Positions 9,743 to 18,396 of a stretch of 64,000 nucleotides of DNA are shown piece by piece (within the stretch, counting starts at the first letter, position 1; each line of letters begins with the position of its first letter). Source of the stretch: Pseudomonas arcuscaelestis (GTDB lineage: Bacteria > Pseudomonadota > Gammaproteobacteria > Pseudomonadales > Pseudomonadaceae); assembly GCF_016881005.1 (NCBI RefSeq), contig NZ_JACOPV010000001.1:1-64000 (forward strand). The letters run 5' to 3'. A model generated the notes under the pieces. It ran no database searches. It was not told the origin of the DNA and saw only the letters and a program-made list of their open reading frames with translations. The position numbers were made by a program, and so were the translations under genes.

Positions 9743-11197
9743 TTATGCCGGGCGATAAACACGCACATTGGCATGTCCCTCGCTCAGCAGGTGATGGGCA
9801 TGCAGCCGACTCATCACGCCCTTGTCGCAATACAGCAAGTACTGGCGCGTAGGGTCCAGGTCCTTGAAGCGGCTGTTGATCGCATAAAACGGCATCACTT
9901 TGACTTCGATGCCATCCAGTTGCAGCGGTTCATCTTCTTGGGCATCCGGATGACGAATGTCGATGACGACTTGACCAGCCAGCGCCTGCTCGACTTCCTC
10001 GATCTGGATATCCTGACTCAGTTCATCGATCACATTGTCGATGGAAATCAGGCGGGCGCGCTCCAAGGCATGCTCCAGCACAGCCATATCGAACTGTTTC
10101 TCTTCATGTTCCATGCGGTGACGCTTGGCATGAGTGGTCGGGTTCACCGAGATCACGCCGCAATACTCAGGCATATGCTTGGCGAAGTCAGCGGTGCCGA
10201 TTTCGTTGGCCTGGTCGATGATGTCCTGCTTGTGGCTGGCCAGCAGCGGGCGTAGCACCAGCTTGTCGGTCGCCGAATCGATGATTGCCAGGTTCGGCAG
10301 GGTTTGGCTGGAAACCTGGGAAATCGCCTCGCCGGTAACCAGCGCGTCGATTTCCAGACGATCAGCCATGTGCGCCGCCGCGCGCAGCATCATGCGCTTG
10401 AGCGTGACGCCCATGTAACTGTTGTCGACCTTGCCGAGGATCTCACCGACCACTTCTTCGAACGGCACGCTGATAAACAGCACGCGCTGGCTGCTACCGT
10501 ATTTTTTCCACAGGAAGTGAGCGACTTCCATCACCCCCAGCTCGTGGGCACGGCCACCCAGGTTGAAGAAGCAGAAGTGAGTCATCAGGCCGCGACGCAT
10601 CATCTGGTAAGCCGCAACGGTGGAGTCGAAACCGCCGGACATCAGTACCAGGGTCTGCTCCAGGGCGCCCAGCGGGTAGCCGCCAATGCCTTTGTGCTGG
10701 TTATGGATCACATACAAACGCTTGTCACGCACCTCGATGCGCACTTCGACCTCGGGGTTGCGCAGGTCGATACCTGCAGCACCGCACTGCTGGCGCAATT
10801 GGCTGCCAACATAACGATCAACGTCCATCGAGGTGAAATCGTGGTGACCACCACGCTTGCAACGCACGGCGAAATGCTTGCCCGCCAGCAGGTGACCGAA
10901 GTGCGCCTTGCACTTGGCGACGATGTCGTCGAAGTCACCCAACGGGTACTCGTCAACCTGCAGGAAATGGGCAATGCCCGGCATGCACGTGAGGCGCTCG
11001 GTCATCTCGCGCAGAACCTTTTCGTCCTCGACGTGAGTGATCACTTCGAGGTTGTCCCAGACACCGTTAACCGCGAGCGCAGGATCGAGGTCCTTGAGCA
11101 CGGTGCGGATGTTGCGGCCCAGTTGACGGATGAAACGCTTGCGAACCGGGCGGCTCTTGATGGTGATCTCTGGGAAGACTTTTACGATTAGTTTCAT
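9743..11197 (-). CDS. thiI: tRNA 4-thiouridine synthase ThiI with rhodanese domain
   Basis: This is a 484-aa protein with domains in order: N-terminal ferredoxin-like and THUMP region (about 1-165), a PP-loop ATPase with [12 protein letters not shown] (about 183-194), and a C-terminal rhodanese domain. The last holds [12 protein letters not shown], whose Cys matches the catalytic persulfide Cys456 of E. coli ThiI. It adenylates and thiolates U8 of tRNA; the rhodanese-bearing form also serves thiamine thiazole synthesis. The ATG at 11197 ([19 protein letters not shown]) is preferred over an upstream in-frame opening at 11260. It is divergent from glnA. Confidence 0.96.
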   Translation of the reverse strand: MKLIVKVFPEITIKSRPVRKRFIRQLGRNIRTVLKDLDPALAVNGVWDNLEVITHVEDEKVLREMTERLTCMPGIAHFLQVDEYPLGDFDDIVAKCKAHFGHLLAGKHFAVRCKRGGHHDFTSMDVDRYVGSQLRQQCGAAGIDLRNPEVEVRIEVRDKRLYVIHNQHKGIGGYPLGALEQTLVLMSGGFDSTVAAYQMMRRGLMTHFCFFNLGGRAHELGVMEVAHFLWKKYGSSQRVLFISVPFEEVVGEILGKVDNSYMGVTLKRMMLRAAAHMADRLEIDALVTGEAISQVSSQTLPNLAIIDSATDKLVLRPLLASHKQDIIDQANEIGTADFAKHMPEYCGVISVNPTTHAKRHRMEHEEKQFDMAVLEHALERARLISIDNVIDELSQDIQIEEVEQALAGQVVIDIRHPDAQEDEPLQLDGIEVKVMPFYAINSRFKDLDPTRQYLLYCDKGVMSRLHAHHLLSEGHANVRVYRPA

Positions 11198-11293
11198 GAA
11201 AACTGCGCGCGAGCTACCGACTAAAAAAGTGGGGCGCGGATTATAGCGGAAATTGCTCAAGGTTTAACCAATTAATGTGCAGAAGGTTTTTCG

Positions 11294-11310
11294 TGCACCA
11301 AAATGGATCA
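11294..11310 (+). promoter_or_regulatory. NtrC (NRI) binding site upstream of glnA
   Basis: TGCACCAAAATGGATCA matches the 17-bp NtrC consensus TGCACCA-AAA-TGGTGCA with a perfect left arm. It lies about 105 bp upstream of the sigma54 element, a usual enhancer distance. Confidence 0.8.
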
Positions 11311-11414
11311 CCCCGTAGAAATTGCGCCCTGTTACAGTGCGTAAACCGCCTCGCATTTTACTGCAAATACCCGGAAACGCTTGGGAATGGGGCAAACCAT
11401 CCAAACCGGGGCAC

Positions 11415-11430
11415 TGGCATGCAATTTGCT
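11415..11430 (+). promoter_or_regulatory. Sigma54 (-24/-12) promoter of glnA
   Basis: TGGCATGCAATTTGCT has the invariant GG and GC dinucleotides separated by 10 bp and agrees with TGGCAC-N5-TTGCW at all but one position. It is about 98 bp before the glnA ATG. With the upstream NtrC site this is a classic nitrogen-limitation promoter. Confidence 0.85.
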
Positions 11431-11527
11431 CCCTTGTGAGGCAGGTTGCCTTGGCCGACTATTCGCGCCCGGCATCACCCAAATTCAAGGGCTGCACAGG
11501 CAAGCTCTACCCCACCCGGAGGACACT

Positions 11528-12934
11528 ATGTCGAAGTCGGTTCAACTCATCAAAGATCATGACGTTAAATGGATTGATCTGCGCTTCACTGATACCAAAG
11601 GCATTCAACATCACGTCACCATGCCATCGCGTGACGCACTGGACGAAGATTTCTTCGAAGCCGGCAAGATGTTCGACGGTTCCTCCATCGCTGGCTGGAA
11701 AGGCATCGAAGCTTCCGACATGATCCTGATGCCGGACGACTCCTCCGCCGTACTCGACCCGTTCACCGAAGAGCCGACCCTGATTCTGGTCTGCGACATC
11801 ATCGAACCTTCGACCATGCAAGGCTATGACCGCGACCCACGCGCCATTGCCCGCCGCGCTGAAGAGTACCTGAAGACCACCGGTATCGGTGACACCGTAT
11901 TCGTCGGCCCAGAGCCTGAGTTCTTCATCTTCGACGAAGTGAAGTTCAAGTCCGACATCTCCGGCTCGATGTTCAAAATCTACTCCGAGCAAGGCTCGTG
12001 GATGTCCGACCAGGACGTGGAAGGCGGCAACAAAGGTCACCGTCCAGGCGTCAAAGGTGGCTACTTCCCTGTGCCTCCGTTCGACCACGACCACGAAATC
12101 CGTACTGCCATGTGCAACGCCATGGAAGAAATGGGCCTGGTCATCGAAGTTCACCACCACGAAGTGGCAACTGCCGGCCAGAACGAAATCGGCGTGCAGT
12201 TCAACACCCTGGTGAAGAAGGCTGACGAAGTTCAGACCCTGAAGTACTGCGTACACAACGTTGCCGACGCTTACGGTCGCACCGCTACCTTCATGCCTAA
12301 GCCGCTGTACGGCGACAACGGCTCGGGTATGCACGTACACATGTCCATCTCCAAAGAGGGCAAGAACACTTTCTCCGGCGAAGGCTATGCCGGCCTGTCC
12401 GATACTGCCCTGTACTTCATCGGCGGCATCATCAAGCACGGCAAGGCACTGAACGGCTTCACCAACCCGGCTACCAACTCCTACAAGCGTCTGGTACCAG
12501 GCTTCGAAGCGCCGGTAATGCTGGCCTACTCCGCTCGTAACCGTTCGGCATCGATCCGTATTCCGTACGTTTCGAGCCCGAAAGCCCGTCGTATCGAAGC
12601 TCGCTTCCCGGACCCGGCTGCCAACCCATACCTGTGCTTCGCTGCACTGATGATGGCCGGACTGGACGGTATCCAGAACAAGATCCACCCAGGCGATGCC
12701 GCTGACAAAAACCTGTACGACCTGCCGCCTGAAGAGGCGAAAGAGATCCCACAAGTTTGCGGCAGCCTGAAAGAAGCCCTGGAAGAGCTGGACAAGGGCC
12801 GTGCGTTCCTGACCAAAGGTGGCGTGTTCTCCGACGACTTCATCGATGCCTACATCGCCTTGAAAAGCGAAGAAGAAATCAAAGTCCGCACCTTCGTACA
12901 CCCACTGGAATACGAGCTGTACTACAGCTGCTAA
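11528..12934 (+). CDS. glnA: Glutamine synthetase type I
   Basis: This 468-aa enzyme makes glutamine from glutamate, ammonia and ATP and forms dodecamers. The N-terminal beta-grasp has DIRFTDTKG-like sequence ([15 protein letters not shown]), followed by [18 protein letters not shown], the catalytic [13 protein letters not shown] and the ATP-binding [14 protein letters not shown]. The adenylylation loop [14 protein letters not shown] contains the target Tyr, as expected for the GSI-beta class controlled by GlnE. The start at 11528 follows GGAGG by 6 nt; an upstream frame opening from 11381 is not homologous. Expression is expected to be NtrC/sigma54-dependent. Confidence 0.98.
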   Translation: MSKSVQLIKDHDVKWIDLRFTDTKGIQHHVTMPSRDALDEDFFEAGKMFDGSSIAGWKGIEASDMILMPDDSSAVLDPFTEEPTLILVCDIIEPSTMQGYDRDPRAIARRAEEYLKTTGIGDTVFVGPEPEFFIFDEVKFKSDISGSMFKIYSEQGSWMSDQDVEGGNKGHRPGVKGGYFPVPPFDHDHEIRTAMCNAMEEMGLVIEVHHHEVATAGQNEIGVQFNTLVKKADEVQTLKYCVHNVADAYGRTATFMPKPLYGDNGSGMHVHMSISKEGKNTFSGEGYAGLSDTALYFIGGIIKHGKALNGFTNPATNSYKRLVPGFEAPVMLAYSARNRSASIRIPYVSSPKARRIEARFPDPAANPYLCFAALMMAGLDGIQNKIHPGDAADKNLYDLPPEEAKEIPQVCGSLKEALEELDKGRAFLTKGGVFSDDFIDAYIALKSEEEIKVRTFVHPLEYELYYSC

Positions 12935-12951
12935 TCCAGTAACGCGTTAAA

Positions 12952-12984
12952 GAAAGGCCTCCTTTGGGAGGCCTTTCCTTTTTC
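12952..12984 (+). terminator. glnA intrinsic terminator
   Basis: An 11-bp stem GAAAGGCCTCC/GGAGGCCTTTC with loop TTTG is followed by CTTTTTCT. It lies 17 bp after the glnA stop. Confidence 0.92.
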
Positions 12985-13065
12985 TGACGTAGTTATACGA
13001 ATCAACTGACAGGTAGTAGAACCGGATAAGGGCACACTGACTTTTTCTCACAAGGCCAGCCCACC

Positions 13066-13614
13066 ATGCGCACATCTCTGCTTGTTGCACTGACAGCCCC
13101 ACTGCTGATTATCCAAGGTTGCCCATCGGCAGCGCCAGCAGACACTCCCCTGAGCCGGCTTCTGGACAGTGTGGAGCAACGCCTGGACGTTTCCGAACAA
13201 GTGGCCTTGAGCAAGTGGGATTCCCGCCAGCCGGTCCAGGCACCTGAGCGCGAACGCCAGGTCATTAACCAAGCGCAGTCCCAGGCAACCCGCTTCGGCA
13301 TCGATGCTCAGCGCGCAGGTTTATTTTTTTCCGATCAGATCGAAGCCAACAAACTGCTCCAGTACCACGCATTATCGCGCTGGCATGCAGCAGGTAGTGC
13401 TCCTCAGACGCAACGCATCGACCTGGCAAAGCAACTGCGTCCACAACTGGATCGCCTGCAGGAAGTCTTGCTCGAGGAACTGGCCGAATTTGATCGTCAT
13501 CGACCCGAGCCCTGCACGTCTGCATTGGCTCAAGCCATAGAAAAGCGGAAAAAGAGCTCGGAACGCTCCCTGGCGCTGATTCGTGCCACCGCCCATTTGT
13601 GTCCAGCAATATGA
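13066..13614 (+). CDS. Exported chorismate mutase, AroQ-gamma type
   Basis: This is a 182-aa protein with a signal peptide (residues 1 to about 24, MRTSLLVALTAPLLIIQGC). A Cys at 19 makes a lipoprotein conceivable, but the lipobox IQGC is poor. The mature part shows the all-helical AroQ pattern: RLDVSEQVALSKWDS, then ERERQVINQ, then FFSDQIEANKLLQYHALSRW, with the catalytic Arg/Lys/Arg spacing preserved. It converts chorismate to prephenate outside the cytoplasm, as in the P. aeruginosa and mycobacterial gamma-class enzymes. It lies between the glnA terminator and ntrB in the same direction. The biological purpose of exported chorismate mutases is unresolved. Confidence 0.85.
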   Translation: MRTSLLVALTAPLLIIQGCPSAAPADTPLSRLLDSVEQRLDVSEQVALSKWDSRQPVQAPERERQVINQAQSQATRFGIDAQRAGLFFSDQIEANKLLQYHALSRWHAAGSAPQTQRIDLAKQLRPQLDRLQEVLLEELAEFDRHRPEPCTSALAQAIEKRKKSSERSLALIRATAHLCPAI

Positions 13615-13625
13615 AACCTCCCCTA

Positions 13626-13642
13626 TGCTCTATATTGGTGCA
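13626..13642 (+). promoter_or_regulatory. NtrC-like palindrome upstream of ntrB
   Basis: TGCTCTATATTGGTGCA fits the 17-bp NtrC consensus with a perfect right arm GGTGCA. It begins 12 bp after the chorismate mutase stop and about 128 bp before the -24/-12 element at 13769. Confidence 0.75.
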
Positions 13643-13768
13643 CTCAAGTCCGTTGCCGAGAGCGAACTAGCCCATTTTGGGTCAAGCAAACCGCTAACCC
13701 AGGGCTTTACAGCCATATTTAGCGCAAATTCAGGACTTTATCCGGCAGATCCGCTTCTTTTCGGAGCC

Positions 13769-13786
13769 TTGGTTTGTTTTTTGCAT
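13769..13786 (+). promoter_or_regulatory. Candidate sigma54 promoter of ntrBC
   Basis: TTGGTTTGTTTTTTGCAT carries GG and GC with exactly 10 bp between them and TTGCA at the -12. The -24 block (TTGGTTTG) is weaker than consensus TTGGCACG. Together with the NtrC site it implies autoregulation of ntrBC. Confidence 0.65.
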
Positions 13787-13869
13787 TTTCTTGTTACCAG
13801 CAGACAACCAGCGCCCGCGACCCCGGCACAACCGAGGTCGTCATGAGCCAAAAGAGGTCAACGACACCC

Positions 13870-14955
13870 ATGACCATCAGCGATGCCCTGCACCGACTGC
13901 TACTGGACAACCTGACAACCGCCACCATATTGCTCAATGCCGATTTGCGCCTTGAGTACATGAACCCGGCGGCTGAAATGCTTCTGGCCATCAGTGGCCA
14001 GCGCAGCCATGGACAATTCATCAGTGAGTTGTTCACCGAATCACCTGAAGCGCTCAATTCATTGCGCCAGGCGGTCGAGCACGCGCATCCATTCACCAAG
14101 CGCGAGGCCCTGCTGACCTCGCTGACCGGGCAAACCCAGACTGTCGACTATGCGGTAACGCCCATTCTGAGTGGCGGCCGAACCTTGTTGCTGCTTGAAG
14201 TACACCCCCGCGACCGACTGCTGCGGATCACCAAGGAGGAGGCCCAACTGTCCAAGCAGGAGACCACCAAGTTGCTGGTGCGTGGCCTGGCCCATGAGAT
14301 CAAGAACCCGCTAGGTGGTATTCGTGGTGCCGCACAACTGCTCTCCAGGGAGTTGCCCGAGGAGGGCCTCAAGGATTACACCAATGTGATCATTGAGGAG
14401 GCCGACCGCCTGCGCAATCTGGTCGACCGCATGCTGGGCTCGAACAAACTGCCGTCGTTGGCGATGACCAATATTCATGAAGTCCTCGAACGTGTATGCA
14501 GCCTCGTCGAGGCCGAAACCCAGGGCGGTATTACCCTGGTGCGCGACTACGACCCGAGCCTGCCGGACGTGCTGATCGACCGCGAGCAGATGATCCAGGC
14601 CGTACTCAACATCGTGCGTAATGCCATGCAAGCCATCAGTGGCCAGAACGAACTTCGCCTGGGGCGAATCAGCCTGCGCACCCGGGCCATGCGCCAGTTC
14701 ACCATCGGCCACACACGCCATCGCCTGGTGGCCAAGGTCGAGATTATCGATAACGGCCCAGGTGTTCCGGCCGAACTGCAAGAAACCATTTTTTATCCAA
14801 TGGTCAGCGGCCGTCCGGACGGTACCGGGCTGGGCTTGGCCATTACCCAGAACATCATCAGCCAGCACCAGGGCCTGATCGAGTGTGACAGCCATCCAGG
14901 CCACACCATCTTTTCGATCTTTCTGCCGCTGGAACAAGGAGCCAACGCCTCATGA
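13870..14955 (+). CDS. ntrB: Nitrogen regulation sensor kinase NtrB (NRII)
   Basis: This 361-aa soluble histidine kinase/phosphatase receives the PII signal and controls NtrC. It has an N-terminal PAS domain (about 10-120, LLDNLTTATILLNADLRLEYMNPAAE), the phospho-acceptor H box GLAHEIKNPLGGIRGAAQLL (about 140-159), and the ATPase region with N box NIVRNAMQAI, IDNGPGVP, and GTGLGLAITQNI. The ATG at 13870 gives the usual length; an ATG at 13843 (MSQKRSTTP) also has a GAGGT upstream and cannot be excluded. Its stop overlaps the ntrC start (ATGA, 14952-14955). Confidence 0.96.
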   Translation: MTISDALHRLLLDNLTTATILLNADLRLEYMNPAAEMLLAISGQRSHGQFISELFTESPEALNSLRQAVEHAHPFTKREALLTSLTGQTQTVDYAVTPILSGGRTLLLLEVHPRDRLLRITKEEAQLSKQETTKLLVRGLAHEIKNPLGGIRGAAQLLSRELPEEGLKDYTNVIIEEADRLRNLVDRMLGSNKLPSLAMTNIHEVLERVCSLVEAETQGGITLVRDYDPSLPDVLIDREQMIQAVLNIVRNAMQAISGQNELRLGRISLRTRAMRQFTIGHTRHRLVAKVEIIDNGPGVPAELQETIFYPMVSGRPDGTGLGLAITQNIISQHQGLIECDSHPGHTIFSIFLPLEQGANAS

Positions 14956-16388
14956 GCCGAAGTGAAACCGTCTGGATCGTCGACGATGATCGTTCCATCC
15001 GCTGGGTCTTGGAAAAAGCCCTGCAACAGGAAGGCATGACCACCCAGAGCTTCGACAGTGCCGACGGGGTCATGAGTCGCCTGGCCCGCCAGCAGCCGGA
15101 TGTGATCATCTCCGATATCCGCATGCCCGGCGCCAGCGGCCTGGACCTGCTCGCACAAATTCGCGAACAGCACCCGCGGCTGCCAGTGATCATCATGACC
15201 GCCCATTCGGACCTCGACAGCGCGGTGGCCTCCTATCAAGGTGGCGCCTTCGAATACCTGCCCAAACCGTTCGACGTCGATGAGGCAGTGTCGCTGGTCA
15301 AACGGGCTAACCAGCACGCTCAGGAGCAGCAAGGCCTGGATGCCGCCCCAACCCTGACCCGCACCCCGGAAATCATCGGCGAAGCGCCGGCGATGCAGGA
15401 GGTCTTCCGCGCCATCGGTCGCCTGAGCCACTCCAACATCACCGTGCTCATCAACGGCGAGTCGGGCACCGGCAAAGAGCTGGTCGCCCATGCCCTGCAC
15501 CGCCACAGCCCGCGTGCTGCTTCACCGTTCATCGCCTTGAACATGGCAGCCATTCCCAAGGACCTGATGGAGTCCGAGCTGTTCGGTCACGAGAAAGGCG
15601 CATTTACCGGCGCGGCCAACCTGCGCCGCGGTCGATTCGAGCAGGCCGACGGCGGCACACTGTTCCTCGACGAGATCGGCGACATGCCGGCCGATACCCA
15701 GACCCGACTGCTGCGTGTACTGGCTGATGGCGAGTTCTATCGGGTAGGCGGTCATGTACCGGTCAAAGTCGATGTGCGGATCATTGCCGCGACTCACCAA
15801 AACCTGGAAACCCTGGTGCAAGCCGGCAAGTTCCGCGAAGACTTGTTCCATCGCTTGAACGTTATTCGGATTCATATTCCGCGCCTGGCCGATCGTCGAG
15901 AGGACATCCCGACACTGGCTCGCCACTTTCTCGGCCGGGCCGCCCAGGAGCTCGCGGTCGAGCCCAAGCTGCTCAAGCCGGAAACCGAAGAGTTCATGCG
16001 CAACCTGCCGTGGCCAGGCAACGTCCGCCAATTGGAAAACACTTGCCGCTGGATCACGGTGATGGCGTCGGGTCGGGAAGTGCATGTTGGCGACTTGCCT
16101 CCTGAGTTGCTCAACTTGCCTCAGGACACGGCTCCGGTGACCAATTGGGAGCAGGCACTGCGTCAATGGGCAGACCAGGCCTTGTCCCGCGGCCAATCCA
16201 GCCTACTCGACAGCGCCGTACCAAGCTTCGAACGCATCATGATCGAGACAGCCCTCAAGCACACTGCAGGGCGGCGTCGCGATGCTGCCGTATTGCTCGG
16301 CTGGGGACGCAACACCCTGACGCGCAAAATCAAGGAACTGGGCATGAAGGTGGCCGGCGGTGAAGAGGAAGGCGACGACGAAACCTGA
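14952..16388 (+). CDS. ntrC: Nitrogen regulation response regulator NtrC (NRI)
   Basis: This 478-aa sigma54 activator has an N-terminal receiver domain with acidic pocket VDDD and phospho-acceptor Asp in VIISDIRMP, followed by the AAA+ domain with Walker A GESGTGKE, the GAFTGA loop ([11 protein letters not shown]) that contacts sigma54, and Walker [11 protein letters not shown]. The C-terminal Fis-type helix-turn-helix is [20 protein letters not shown]. It is co-translated with ntrB through ATGA. Its probable targets inside this window are the three NtrC-like palindromes before glnA, ntrB and the post-ntrC promoter. Confidence 0.97.
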   Translation: MSRSETVWIVDDDRSIRWVLEKALQQEGMTTQSFDSADGVMSRLARQQPDVIISDIRMPGASGLDLLAQIREQHPRLPVIIMTAHSDLDSAVASYQGGAFEYLPKPFDVDEAVSLVKRANQHAQEQQGLDAAPTLTRTPEIIGEAPAMQEVFRAIGRLSHSNITVLINGESGTGKELVAHALHRHSPRAASPFIALNMAAIPKDLMESELFGHEKGAFTGAANLRRGRFEQADGGTLFLDEIGDMPADTQTRLLRVLADGEFYRVGGHVPVKVDVRIIAATHQNLETLVQAGKFREDLFHRLNVIRIHIPRLADRREDIPTLARHFLGRAAQELAVEPKLLKPETEEFMRNLPWPGNVRQLENTCRWITVMASGREVHVGDLPPELLNLPQDTAPVTNWEQALRQWADQALSRGQSSLLDSAVPSFERIMIETALKHTAGRRRDAAVLLGWGRNTLTRKIKELGMKVAGGEEEGDDET

Positions 16389-16463
16389 TTCATCAATGAC
16401 TGCACATCAGGGGGTAGGTGCGGCTTGTCTCGCGACCTGCCGCCTGGCGGCAGTTGCTCTGCT

Positions 16464-16480
16464 TGCACCGAACCGGTGCT
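16464..16480 (+). promoter_or_regulatory. NtrC binding site 1 downstream of ntrC
   Basis: TGCACCGAACCGGTGCT is a near-perfect 17-bp NtrC palindrome (TGCACC-N5-GGTGCA), the best match in the window. It is about 85 bp before the sigma54 element at 16565. Confidence 0.85.
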
Positions 16481-16483
16481 CGA

Positions 16484-16500
16484 TGCACCGCAGCAAAGCA
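16484..16500 (+). promoter_or_regulatory. Possible second NtrC site, tandem to site 1
   Basis: TGCACCGCAGCAAAGCA has a full left arm TGCACC and a degraded right arm. It starts 20 bp after site 1, about two helical turns, so both would lie on the same face of the DNA. Confidence 0.5.
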
Positions 16501-16564
16501 GAAATCCCCGGGAAAAGCCCGATCTAGACGCCAAAACCCGCTAATTTACGGGTTGAAACAAAAC

Positions 16565-16581
16565 TGGCACACACCCTGCAT
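16565..16581 (+). promoter_or_regulatory. Sigma54 promoter downstream of ntrC
   Basis: TGGCACACACCCTGCAT matches the -24 half TGGCAC exactly and has GG-N10-GC with CTGCAT at the -12. The expected start is near 16591. No protein-coding gene follows closely on this strand; the next is trmL at 17078, across an antisense gene. Confidence 0.85.
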
Positions 16582-16590
16582 TAGTATCAG

Positions 16591-16645
16591 TACTTCCAGT
16601 TTTGGGGGCCTTGGTACAGGCAGGCCGGGGATTCCCCTCTTTTAT
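16591..16645 (+). ncRNA. Candidate NtrC/sigma54-dependent small RNA (NrsZ-like position)
   Basis: The predicted transcript from the sigma54 promoter is about 50-55 nt. It can form GGCCT (16607-16611) with AGGCC (16622-16626), then a hairpin GGGG-ATT-CCCC (16627-16637) followed by TCTTTTATT, a plausible short terminator. P. aeruginosa has the nitrogen-controlled sRNA NrsZ immediately behind ntrC. The position and regulation agree, but that RNA is longer (over 200 nt), so sequence homology is not claimed. The end point is uncertain and readthrough antisense to the next gene is possible. Confidence 0.5.
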
Positions 16646-17079
16646 TCGTGCAGGCGAACCTGCACACGCCAGCGCCCTTCTTGCTCCGCTCCGGCCCAGT
16701 TGCCGTGCAGCGGTCGGGCCGCGATCAGGGTTACCAGCAACCCGCCATCGCTCTTCTGAATCCGCCAGCTGACTGGCTTGCCCTGCTGCTCAAGTTGGCC
16801 TCGCGCCGCCTTGCCCTGCGCCTCGAACAGCAAGGCGACAGTCCCATCGACTTCTTCGCCATGGAGCTTGGGCTCCTCGTTGAACCACAGGTCCAAACCG
16901 CCTTCGACTATCTGTACCTGTTGCAACTCCCGAGGCTCGGGAGTGGTCAGGCGACCGATCATCAGCCCGACCAGCATGCCGACAATTGCCAGCGAAAATA
17001 GCACCCGCGGCCATTGCTGGGAACGCGGGTCCGGTTCAGGGGTAGAATGCTCGCTATCTTTATGTTCGGAGCCGTGCAT
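16642..17079 (-). CDS. Conserved single-pass membrane protein of unknown function
   Basis: This is a 145-aa protein. A polar N-terminus ([20 protein letters not shown]) precedes one membrane helix at about 27-43 ([18 protein letters not shown]). A C-terminal domain of about 95 residues, predicted periplasmic and beta-rich, carries [36 protein letters not shown] and [11 protein letters not shown]. No known family was recognised. A gene of this kind occupies the same place between ntrC and trmL in P. aeruginosa. Its start codon overlaps the trmL start on the other strand (CATG, 17077-17080). Its 3' end lies next to the proposed sRNA and would be transcribed towards it. Confidence 0.8.
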   Translation of the reverse strand: MHGSEHKDSEHSTPEPDPRSQQWPRVLFSLAIVGMLVGLMIGRLTTPEPRELQQVQIVEGGLDLWFNEEPKLHGEEVDGTVALLFEAQGKAARGQLEQQGKPVSWRIQKSDGGLLVTLIAARPLHGNWAGAEQEGRWRVQVRLHE

Positions 17080-17533
17080 GTTTCACGTCATCCTCTTTCA
17101 ACCAGAGATTCCGCCGAATACCGGCAACATTATCAGGCTGTGCGCCAACAGCGGCTGCCACTTGCACCTGATCGAGCCCATTGGCTTCGAACTGGACGAC
17201 AAACGTCTGCGCCGCGCCGGACTGGACTACCACGAGTATGCCACCCTCAAACGTCATGCCGATTTGTCCAGTTGCCTGGAAAGCCTCGGTCAGCCACGAC
17301 TGTTCGCTTTCACGACCAAGGCCTCGCATCCCTACCACGAAACATCTTTCCAGCCGGGGGATGCCTTCTTGTTCGGCCCAGAAAGCCGGGGTCTACCTGC
17401 CGAGGTACTCGACAGCCTGCCTGCGCAGCAGCGCCTGCGGTTACCCATGCGGCCGGGTTGCCGGAGCCTGAACCTTTCCAATACGGTGGCAGTGACAGTC
17501 TATGAGGCTTGGCGTCAGCAGGGTTTTGTCTGA
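17078..17533 (+). CDS. trmL: tRNA (cytidine/uridine-2'-O)-methyltransferase TrmL
   Basis: This 151-aa SPOUT methyltransferase modifies the 2'-O of the wobble base 34 in tRNA-Leu isoacceptors. The N-terminal [21 protein letters not shown] and the trefoil-knot motifs [11 protein letters not shown] and [26 protein letters not shown] are complete. The length is typical of TrmL/YibK. It shares a CATG start with the divergent gene at 17079, so its promoter must lie within that gene. It converges with secB at the terminator 17566-17593. Confidence 0.95.
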   Translation: MFHVILFQPEIPPNTGNIIRLCANSGCHLHLIEPIGFELDDKRLRRAGLDYHEYATLKRHADLSSCLESLGQPRLFAFTTKASHPYHETSFQPGDAFLFGPESRGLPAEVLDSLPAQQRLRLPMRPGCRSLNLSNTVAVTVYEAWRQQGFV

Positions 17534-17565
17534 CGGTTATCGCCTAGTTACTCAACAGCCCCATG

Positions 17566-17593
17566 AAAAAAGCGCCCATCAGGGCGCTTTTTC
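17566..17593. terminator. Bidirectional terminator trmL/secB
   Basis: The stem AAAAAAGCGCCC/GGGCGCTTTTT with loop ATCA has an A-run on one side and a T-run on the other, suiting both converging transcripts. Confidence 0.92.
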
Positions 17594-17610
17594 GGCACAT
17601 CGCAACAGGC

Positions 17611-18099
17611 TTACTGCAGCGAAGGTGCTTCGCCAGCTTCCTGCATGCGTTGCATTTCCTGTGCGTACAGCGCATCGAAGTTGACTGGCGACAGCATCAG
17701 GGCCGGGAACGAACCGCGGGTCACCAGGCTGTCCAGCGCTTCACGCGCATACGGGAACAGGATGTTCGGACAGAACGCACCCAGAGTGTGGCTCATCGAA
17801 GCCGGGTCCAGGTTCTTGATCAGGAAGATACCGGCCTGTTGAACTTCAGCGATGAAGGCCACTTCGTCACCGTTCTTGACGGTAACCGACAGGGTCAACA
17901 CGACTTCGTGGAAGTCACCTTCCAGACCTTTCTGCTTGGTGTTCAGGTCCAGGGCAACACTAGGTTCCCACTGCTGACGGAAGATCGCCGGGCTTTTTGG
18001 CGCTTCGAACGACAGGTCACGCACATAGATGCGTTGCAGGGAGAATTGTGGAGCGCTTTCGTCAGCAGCGGCTGCTTCGTTGTTCTGTTGATCAGTCAT
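17611..18099 (-). CDS. secB: Protein-export chaperone SecB
   Basis: This is a 162-aa tetrameric cytosolic chaperone that holds preproteins unfolded and hands them to SecA. The sequence shows the SecB core [19 protein letters not shown], then the strands around [21 protein letters not shown] and [36 protein letters not shown]. The acidic Ala/Glu-rich N-terminus and the C-terminal helix are family-typical. It is the last gene of yibN-grxC-secB and ends at the shared terminator. Confidence 0.97.
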   Translation of the reverse strand: MTDQQNNEAAAADESAPQFSLQRIYVRDLSFEAPKSPAIFRQQWEPSVALDLNTKQKGLEGDFHEVVLTLSVTVKNGDEVAFIAEVQQAGIFLIKNLDPASMSHTLGAFCPNILFPYAREALDSLVTRGSFPALMLSPVNFDALYAQEMQRMQEAGEAPSLQ

Positions 18100-18140
18100 G
18101 ACAGATCCTTCTTTGCAGGGTCTTTAATAGGGGTTCTTGG

Positions 18141-18395
18141 TCAAGCCTTGAGCAAACCATCGAGCTTGCCGGAGCGCTCAAGGGCATACAGGTCGTCGCA
18201 ACCGCCGACGTGGGTGCTGCCGATCCAGATCTGCGGTACCGAGGTACGGCCGGCCTTCTGGACCATTTCAGCACGCACCTGCGGCTTGCCATCGACCTTG
18301 ATCTCTTCGAAAGCCACACCTTTGCTCTGCAGCAGGTGTTTGGCCCGCGAGCAGTAAGGGCAGTAGTCGCTGGAATAGACGATGACGTTGTTCAT
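18141..18395 (-). CDS. grxC: Glutaredoxin 3
   Basis: This is an 84-aa thioredoxin-fold protein with the dithiol active site CPYC (residues 12-15, SSDYCPYCSRAK), the cis-Pro motif TSVPQIWI and the glutathione-binding GGCDDLYAL. It reduces disulfides and glutathione-mixed disulfides. It begins 1 nt after the stop of the rhodanese-like gene and is followed 41 bp later by secB, the conserved order in proteobacteria. Confidence 0.96.
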   Translation of the reverse strand: MNNVIVYSSDYCPYCSRAKHLLQSKGVAFEEIKVDGKPQVRAEMVQKAGRTSVPQIWIGSTHVGGCDDLYALERSGKLDGLLKA

Positions 18396-18396
18396 A

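Larger units (their letters stand above)
11198..11527. other. thiI-glnA intergenic region
   Basis: This 330-bp stretch has no gene. It holds the divergent promoters of thiI and glnA, including an NtrC-like palindrome (11294-11310), a sigma54 -24/-12 element (11415-11430) and a strong glnA ribosome-binding site GGAGG just before 11523. Weaker NtrC-like half-sites TGCGCC...AGTGC and GCATTTTACTGC lie around 11322-11364. Confidence 0.7.

Noticed and set aside
9733..9753. CCCGGCGT...ATGCCGGG as the thiI terminator
   Set aside because: It overlaps the thiI end and has no proper T-run on the minus strand.
11320..11364. Additional NtrC sites between the main site and the glnA promoter
   Set aside because: The half-sites TGCGCC...AGTGC and GCATTTTACTGC deviate in spacing or arm sequence; listed only as weak candidates within the intergenic entry.
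11507..12901. A 464-codon frame opposite glnA
   Set aside because: Antisense to glnA, with no independent evidence for coding.
16436..16453. Hairpin CTGCCGCC/GGCGGCAG as the ntrC terminator
   Set aside because: The loop is only one base as drawn and no T-run follows; it could equally be chance in GC-rich DNA.
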